Assembly (NCBI GenBank): GCA_050699595.1
Contig: JBOHFI010000018.1
Span: 1-64,000, forward strand
Direction: 5' to 3'
DNA from: GCA-003244245 sp050699595
GTDB lineage: Bacteria; Actinomycetota; Actinomycetes; Mycobacteriales; Pseudonocardiaceae
DNA: 64,000 nucleotides
The first letter of the stretch is position 1. Every line of letters starts with the position of its first letter. The notes beneath the pieces are model-generated. The model did no database searches and was not told where the DNA came from. It was given only the letters and a program-made list of their open reading frames with translations. A program made the position numbers and the translations under genes. This document shows, one piece after another, positions 59,551 through 64,000 of the stretch.

Positions 59551-61568
59551 TCCGTTACCTTGCCCAGCAGCGCCTGGATTTCCGCCTCCATGGATTTTAG
59601 CTCTGCGTCAATCTCCACCAGGGGTCGCGGTGTCGTGTAGATGTAGAAGTGGCGGGTGAAGGGGATCTCGTAGCCGAGCTTGTAGCGCTCAAGCTCCTTG
59701 GTCTTAGGGTTCCGGATTTCGGCGATCCAGGCGTCTGGGACGTGGGGGCGGACTTCGCGGTCGAAGTACTCGTCGATGTTCTGCCGCAGGGGCACGTTCT
59801 CGTAGTCGCGCAGGTCCGGGTCCGGCTCGGGTTTGCCGTTGAGGAGCTGGACCTCGCCCTTCGGGTCGGTGACGCCCACCGCGTCGCGCATGGCCTTCTG
59901 GAACGGCGCGGCCGACGGCCACAGCATGCCCTCGGCGACCATTGCCTGGCGCAGCGCGTCCCATGCCTGCGCTTTGGTGGGCCACGTTGACCCGAGCAGC
60001 GGCTTGAACGCGATGACCAGCTTCTCCGGCTCACCGAACGCCTTCTTCACAGCAACAGACTTGCCGAGCGCGACCTGGCTCTCGTGCGTCACCTCGAAGC
60101 GGAGTTTCAGCGGCCGGTCCACGGTGATCCGCTGGTAGCCGAAGTTGTCGTTTTTAAAGATCTTCACCTTCCCGTGGTCGGGATGCTGCTCGTCGCCGAC
60201 AATGGTGAGTCCGTCCCGATACATCGCACAGATGTGATTGATCTGCGGTCTGGTGATTTCCTTGCGCTTCTCGCCGAGCGACCTGCGTATCTTGGCCCAC
60301 TGATCGCGGGCGTCCAGCAGGATGACGTGGCCCTTGCGGTCCGCCGGCTTGCGGTTGGTGACGATCCAGAAGTAGGTGGAGATGCCGGTGTTGTAGAAGA
60401 GCTGGTCGGGGAGGGCGACGATCGCCTCGAGATAGTCGTGCTCGATGATCCACCGGCGGATCTCCGACTCGCCCGACCCCGCCCCGCCGGTGAAGAGCGG
60501 CGAGCCGTTGAAGACGATGGCCAGCCGCGTGCCGCCGACCTCCTCCCCGGTCTCGTCCTTCCGCAACGGCCGCATCTTGCTCATCATGTGCTGCAGGAAA
60601 AGGAAGGAGCCGTCGTTGATGCGCGGCAGGCCGGCGCCGAAGCGGCCGTCGTAGCCGCGGTCTTCGTGCTCGTCGCGGACGAACTTCTCGACCTTCTTCC
60701 ACTCCACGCCAAATGGTGGGTTGGCCAGCATGTAGCTGAACCGCTCGCCCCGGTGCCCGTCGTGGCTGAAGGAGTTGCCGAAGTAGATTCGGCTCGCGCT
60801 CTGCCCCTTGAGGAGCATGTCGGAGCGGCAGATCGCATATGACTCGGCATTGAGCTCCTGCCCATACAGGTTCACCCGGGCCCGCGGGTTGAGCTTTGTG
60901 ATGTGCTCCTCGGCAGCTGAGAGCATGCCACCGGTGCCGCAGGCTGGGTCCAGGATGTCGATGACCTGGCCGGGCTTGTTGAGACGGTCGTCGTCCGGGG
61001 CGAGCAGCAGCTCGACCATCAGCTCGATGACCTCGCGCGGGGTGAAGTGCTCACCGGCGGTCTCGTTCGACGCGTCGGCGAACTTCCGGATGAGCTCCTC
61101 GAAGATGTAGCCCATGGTGTGGTTGTCGACGGCCTGCAGGCTCAGATCGATGCCGGCGAACTTCTGGACCACCTGGTAGAGGAGATCAGCCGCGTCCAGG
61201 CGGTCGATCTGGACGTGGAACTCGTACCGGTTGATGATCTCGGTGGCTTCGGCGGAGAAGCCGTTGATGTAGTCCTTGAGGTTCTTCGCGACGTTGCCCG
61301 GGTCGGCGCCGATGGTGGCGAAGCTCTGGTCGGAGAGGTTGTAGAACTTCAGGCCGGCCACAGCAGTCAGCACGGAGTCCCGATTCTCGCCGGTGTACCG
61401 GGCGGCGCGGTGCCACACCGCCTGCCGGGTCGGCTCCAGCACGCAGTCCATGCGCCGCAGCACGGTCAGCGGCAGGATGACTTTCCCGTACTCCGAGCGC
61501 TTGTAGTCACCGCGCAGCAGGTCCGCCACCGACCAGATGAAGTCGGCCAGTTCCTGGTTCTTGCTCAC
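59547..61568 (-). CDS. hsdM: type I restriction-modification N6-adenine methyltransferase
   Basis: The 673-residue protein has the HsdM N-terminal helical domain (ADFIWSVADLLRGDYKRSEYG), motif I DPACGTGGML and motif IV NPPF, as in N6-adenine methylases. Its C-terminus is longer than in many HsdM. It heads the operon hsdM-hsdS-hsdR-kinase and is transcribed away from the ImmA/IrrE gene. Confidence 0.95.
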   Translation of the reverse strand: MSKNQELADFIWSVADLLRGDYKRSEYGKVILPLTVLRRMDCVLEPTRQAVWHRAARYTGENRDSVLTAVAGLKFYNLSDQSFATIGADPGNVAKNLKDYINGFSAEATEIINRYEFHVQIDRLDAADLLYQVVQKFAGIDLSLQAVDNHTMGYIFEELIRKFADASNETAGEHFTPREVIELMVELLLAPDDDRLNKPGQVIDILDPACGTGGMLSAAEEHITKLNPRARVNLYGQELNAESYAICRSDMLLKGQSASRIYFGNSFSHDGHRGERFSYMLANPPFGVEWKKVEKFVRDEHEDRGYDGRFGAGLPRINDGSFLFLQHMMSKMRPLRKDETGEEVGGTRLAIVFNGSPLFTGGAGSGESEIRRWIIEHDYLEAIVALPDQLFYNTGISTYFWIVTNRKPADRKGHVILLDARDQWAKIRRSLGEKRKEITRPQINHICAMYRDGLTIVGDEQHPDHGKVKIFKNDNFGYQRITVDRPLKLRFEVTHESQVALGKSVAVKKAFGEPEKLVIAFKPLLGSTWPTKAQAWDALRQAMVAEGMLWPSAAPFQKAMRDAVGVTDPKGEVQLLNGKPEPDPDLRDYENVPLRQNIDEYFDREVRPHVPDAWIAEIRNPKTKELERYKLGYEIPFTRHFYIYTTPRPLVEIDAELKSMEAEIQALLGKVTE

Positions 61569-61612
61569 TCGTCACCTTCTCGTTTCGTCACTCGTCGCGC
61601 CGGTGCCGCCGG

Positions 61613-61656
61613 CCGGCGGGCTGACCGCTCCGCTGCGGAGGCCGTCGCGGATGAGG
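61613..61656. repeat. 44-bp direct repeat, left copy
   Basis: From CCGGCGGGCTGACCGC to GATGAGG this matches 63532-63576 with about four differences. The two copies flank the XRE-ImmA/IrrE plus DUF4411 module, suggesting insertion by recombination. Confidence 0.75.
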
Positions 61657-61740
61657 CGCGTGGATCCCGGTCGCACATCCTCGCAAGCTCCTCCAGCCCG
61701 AGCTACGGGGTCAAGCTCACGGTGTGTCATCGTTGTCAGT

Positions 61741-61755
61741 CTCCGTCTGACGGAG
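61741..61755. promoter_or_regulatory. candidate operator palindrome upstream of antitoxin gene
   Basis: CTCCGTCTGACGGAG is a perfect palindrome with seven-base arms around one base, 83 bp before the antitoxin start, and GTTGT/ACAAC follows. It is probably a binding site for the HTH antitoxin and lies in the divergent hsdM promoter region too. Confidence 0.45.
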
Positions 61756-61837
61756 TTGTGCGGTACAACCGCGTTGTCCCGCCCGTCTTGCACGGGCGAT
61801 GCTGCACTGATCGGCTCGACTCAGGGAGAATGTGGGT

Positions 61838-63034
61838 GTGGCCAGATCGATACCGGCGCTTGTGGAGTCGTCGGTGCTGCGCTGGGCCCGTGAAACGGTC
61901 GGTCTCACCCCCGTTGCCGCAGCTCGCAGGATCGGAGTGCCCGACGGCCGGGTCGACGAGTGGGAGGCGGGGACCGCGCAACCGACCATCGCGCAGCTCC
62001 GTAAGGCTGCCGATGTGTACCGGCGCCCGCTCGGTGTGTTCTTCCTGCCCGAGCCGCCGTTGGACTTTGACACCATGCGGGACTTCCGCCGGCATGTCGG
62101 CGCGGAGGCCGGTGAGTGGTCCCCCGAGCTGCACGGTGAGTACCGTCGCGCGATCGCACAGCGGGAAGCAGCCCTGGAGTTAGCTGAGATCGATGACGCT
62201 CCTCCGTACACGGTGTGGCGGCTGGAGCGGTTGCCGGACGATGACGAGGCGATCGCGGCAACCGCCCGGTCCGTCCTGCTGAGCCAGAGCCCGCTCTCCT
62301 TGCCCAGGGGTGCCGGAACCAGGTACGAGCACGTGAACACCTGGGTGGCGGCGTTGGAGGAGGCTGGGGTACTCGTCATGGCCACCTCAGGCGGTGGGGT
62401 CTCGACCAAGGAGATGCGAGCGTTTTCGCTGTACTACGACGTCCTCCCGGTCATCATGGTCAACGGCAGCGACGCCCCGCGTGGCCGGCTGTTCTCCCTA
62501 CTGCACGAGTACGCCCACCTGCTGCTGCACACCGGCGGGCTGTGCGACACGGTTACCGACACCAAGGCCACCAATCCGGACCGCGCTGTGGAGGCGCGGT
62601 GCAACGCCATCGCAGCGGCGATCCTCATGCCACGGGCCCAGGTGCTGGCCAACCCGGAAGTAGCGGGCCGACGAACGATCCCACAGTCGTGGGACTACGT
62701 CGCGTTACGGGACACAGCGGCCTTATTCGGTGTCAGCGCTGAGGCTTTCGCCCGCCGCCTGCTGACCCTCGGGCGCATCGACCGGGCTCTTTACCAGGCC
62801 CGCCGTGCCGAGTTCCTGGCCGCATACGAGCGTGAGGAAGACCAGACGACCGCTGGCGGTGGCAACTGGTACCGCAACACTGCTCGCGACCTCGGGAAGG
62901 GTTTTGTGCGTCGCATCGCGGACGCGCACCGGCGCCGGGTGATCGACAGCTACACTGCGGCATCGTTCCTGAACGTCAAGGTCGACCAGATCGATCGCCT
63001 CGCCGAGATGGCGGCCCTCTCGGAGTCCGCGTGA
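61838..63034 (+). CDS. XRE-family ImmA/IrrE antitoxin
   Basis: A protein of about 398 residues with the same layout as the gene at 1594-2730: N-terminal HTH (TPVAAARRIGVPDGRVDEWEAG), a metallopeptidase domain with HEYAH in SLLHEYAHLLLH, and a C-terminal region ending VDQIDRLAEMAALSESA. GTG at 61838 is nine bases after AGGGAG; GTG at 61832 is also possible. It is coupled by four bases to an intact DUF4411 toxin. The 270 bp before it separate it from divergent hsdM. Confidence 0.88.
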   Translation: MARSIPALVESSVLRWARETVGLTPVAAARRIGVPDGRVDEWEAGTAQPTIAQLRKAADVYRRPLGVFFLPEPPLDFDTMRDFRRHVGAEAGEWSPELHGEYRRAIAQREAALELAEIDDAPPYTVWRLERLPDDDEAIAATARSVLLSQSPLSLPRGAGTRYEHVNTWVAALEEAGVLVMATSGGGVSTKEMRAFSLYYDVLPVIMVNGSDAPRGRLFSLLHEYAHLLLHTGGLCDTVTDTKATNPDRAVEARCNAIAAAILMPRAQVLANPEVAGRRTIPQSWDYVALRDTAALFGVSAEAFARRLLTLGRIDRALYQARRAEFLAAYEREEDQTTAGGGNWYRNTARDLGKGFVRRIADAHRRRVIDSYTAASFLNVKVDQIDRLAEMAALSESA

Positions 63035-63501
63035 GCGATCTGCTCTACTCATTCGACACCAGCGCTTTCATCAATGGCCGCCGTGATCTGCTTCCGCCCG
63101 AGATATTCCTGACGCTCTGGGCCAGCATCGAGCAGATGATCGCCACTGGGTCGATCCGGGCGATCGACGTCGTTCGCGATGAGCTGGGTAGGAGAGACGA
63201 CGCCACGAGGGCGTGGGCAGCCGCTCAGGAGGGTCTGTTCGTGATCCTTGATGGGGACGTGCAGGGCGCGACCTCGAAGACGCTGGCAGCGCACCCGAAG
63301 CTTATGGGCAGGGGTGGGGGGCGCAATGCCGCCGACCCGTTTGTGATCGGGCTGGCCCGCGCCCACGGCGGCATCGTGGTCACCGAGGAGACGCCGACCG
63401 GGAATCTGGAACGGCCACGGATTCCGGACGTCTGCAGCGCCCTCGGTGTCCGATGCGTCAACCTGATCGGATTCGTCCGCGACCAGGGATGGACGTTCTG
63501 A
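63031..63501 (+). CDS. DUF4411-family PIN-like toxin
   Basis: The 156-residue protein starts MSDLLYSFDTSAFINGRRDLL with the first catalytic Asp, and has ADPFVIGLARAHGGIVVTEE with the later acidic residues of the PIN fold. It overlaps the ImmA/IrrE antitoxin gene by four bases. It is the intact counterpart of the broken toxin at 1083-1610 and is expected to be a ribonuclease. Confidence 0.88.
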   Translation: MSDLLYSFDTSAFINGRRDLLPPEIFLTLWASIEQMIATGSIRAIDVVRDELGRRDDATRAWAAAQEGLFVILDGDVQGATSKTLAAHPKLMGRGGGRNAADPFVIGLARAHGGIVVTEETPTGNLERPRIPDVCSALGVRCVNLIGFVRDQGWTF

Positions 63502-63531
63502 GCTCGCCGGTAGTCTGCTCGCCGCCGCCCA

Positions 63532-63576
63532 CCGGCGGGCTGAGCGCTCCGCTGCTGAGGCCGTCGCGGGGTGAGG
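63532..63576. repeat. 44-bp direct repeat, right copy
   Basis: This is the partner of 61613-61656, lying just after the DUF4411 toxin. Shared core: GAGGCCGTCGCGG and the preceding CCGGCGGGCTGA. The region up to priA at 63691 holds no supported gene. Confidence 0.75.
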
Positions 63577-63690
63577 AGCTGTGGCTGGCCCGGGCTGACC
63601 AGCACGACACCTAGCCTCGGTGAATGACCGAGGTTACCGAAGCACGTGGGCCTTGTGGCGCTGTCGGGGTGCTCTGGTAGACCCAGCCGG

Positions 63691-64000
63691 GTGAGTGTCG
63701 GACGGTCCCGCCGTGGGCAGCGCAGCCCAGCTGCGGTGCTGCCGGTTGCGCGGGTGTGCGTGGACACCCCGCTGGCTCACCTCGACCGCCCGTTCGACTA
63801 CCAGGTGCCCACCGAGTTCGACGTGACGGCGGCGCCGGGCGTGCGGGTCCGGGTGCGGTTCGCTGGGCGGCTGGTGGACGGGTGGCTGCTGGAGCGAGCC
63901 GAGCGATCCGAGCATCCAGGACAGCTGGCCTGGCTGGAGCGGGTGGTCTCCGCCGAGCCGGCGCTCAGTCCCCAGGTTGCCGCGCTGGCCCGGGTCGTGG
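63691..64000 (+). CDS. priA: primosomal protein N' (PriA), N-terminal part, cut by window end
   Basis: The first 103 codons show the PriA N-terminal DNA-binding domain (VCVDTPLAHLDRPFDYQVPTE and AAPGVRVRVRFAGRLVDGWLL). GTG at 63691 is the likely start, although the ribosome binding site is weak. The helicase domains lie outside the window. In relatives priA follows coaBC and metK, so the 48.8-63.6 kb block is inserted in a conserved neighbourhood. Confidence 0.88.
   Translation, partial: MSVGRSRRGQRSPAAVLPVARVCVDTPLAHLDRPFDYQVPTEFDVTAAPGVRVRVRFAGRLVDGWLLERAERSEHPGQLAWLERVVSAEPALSPQVAALARVV

Overview
The window looks like a chromosomal segment of a high-GC actinobacterium, most probably of the order Pseudonocardiales. 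The signs are a BldD-type regulator with a complete c-di-GMP signature, the mycobacterial-type integration host factor MihF, GTG and TTG starts, four-base stop/start overlaps, an IdeR/DmdR1-type iron box, and the gene orders alaS-ruvX-mltG, aroC-aroK-aroB-aroQ-pepQ-efp-nusB, pyrR-pyrB-pyrC-carA-carB-pyrF and mihF-gmk-rpoZ-coaBC-//-priA. It is a draft assembly: one run of 100 N lies inside a tandem-repeat gene at about 25.4 kb.

Layout. 0-3 kb: a small membrane protein and an XRE-ImmA/IrrE antitoxin whose PIN toxin partner carries an in-frame stop. 3-5.2 kb: an SGNH-hydrolase frame that runs without a stop into rarA. 5.1-10.3 kb: an iron-box-controlled three-gene NRPS-independent siderophore operon on the minus strand (two IucA/IucC synthetases and a LysA-like decarboxylase). 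10.4-16.3 kb: housekeeping genes alaS, ruvX, mltG and a prepilin peptidase; aroE, which often sits here in relatives, is absent. 16.3-28 kb: an accessory block between the peptidase and aroC with a GntR regulator, VapBC-type and Phd/RelE-type toxin-antitoxin pairs, an ECF41 sigma factor with its oxidoreductase, an SDR, a zinc-ribbon/HTH regulator, and a STAND-like ATPase next to a TPR protein built from identical 144-bp repeats. 28-36.4 kb: aroC, a truncated Fic gene, a PadR/membrane-protein pair, a repeat-rich intergenic region, then aroK, aroB, aroQ, pepQ, efp and nusB. 36.4-46.2 kb: bldD, then the PyrR-controlled pyrimidine operon, which carries two unusual changes: an eroded ATPase gene between carA and carB, and an in-frame carB-pyrF fusion across a perfect 33-bp inverted repeat. 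46.2-48.8 kb: mihF, gmk, rpoZ and coaBC. 48.8-63.6 kb: a second accessory block between coaBC and priA (metK, usually near here in relatives, is absent), with a FolD homologue lacking the catalytic lysine, a separate FchA-like cyclohydrolase, a methyltransferase, an HTH-TPR regulator, an hsdM-hsdS-hsdR-Ser/Thr kinase operon and an intact XRE-ImmA/IrrE plus DUF4411 toxin pair flanked by 44-bp direct repeats. The window ends inside priA.

The core genes supply shikimate, pyrimidine, coenzyme A and one-carbon metabolism and cell-wall, transcription and translation functions. The two accessory blocks are inserted at breaks in conserved synteny and are rich in conflict-type genes (toxin-antitoxin, restriction-modification, STAND/TPR, kinase) and short palindromic repeats. 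The best candidates for something undescribed are the STAND ATPase/TPR-repeat pair, the restriction-modification operon with a linked TPR kinase, and the palindrome-mediated CarB-PyrF fusion.
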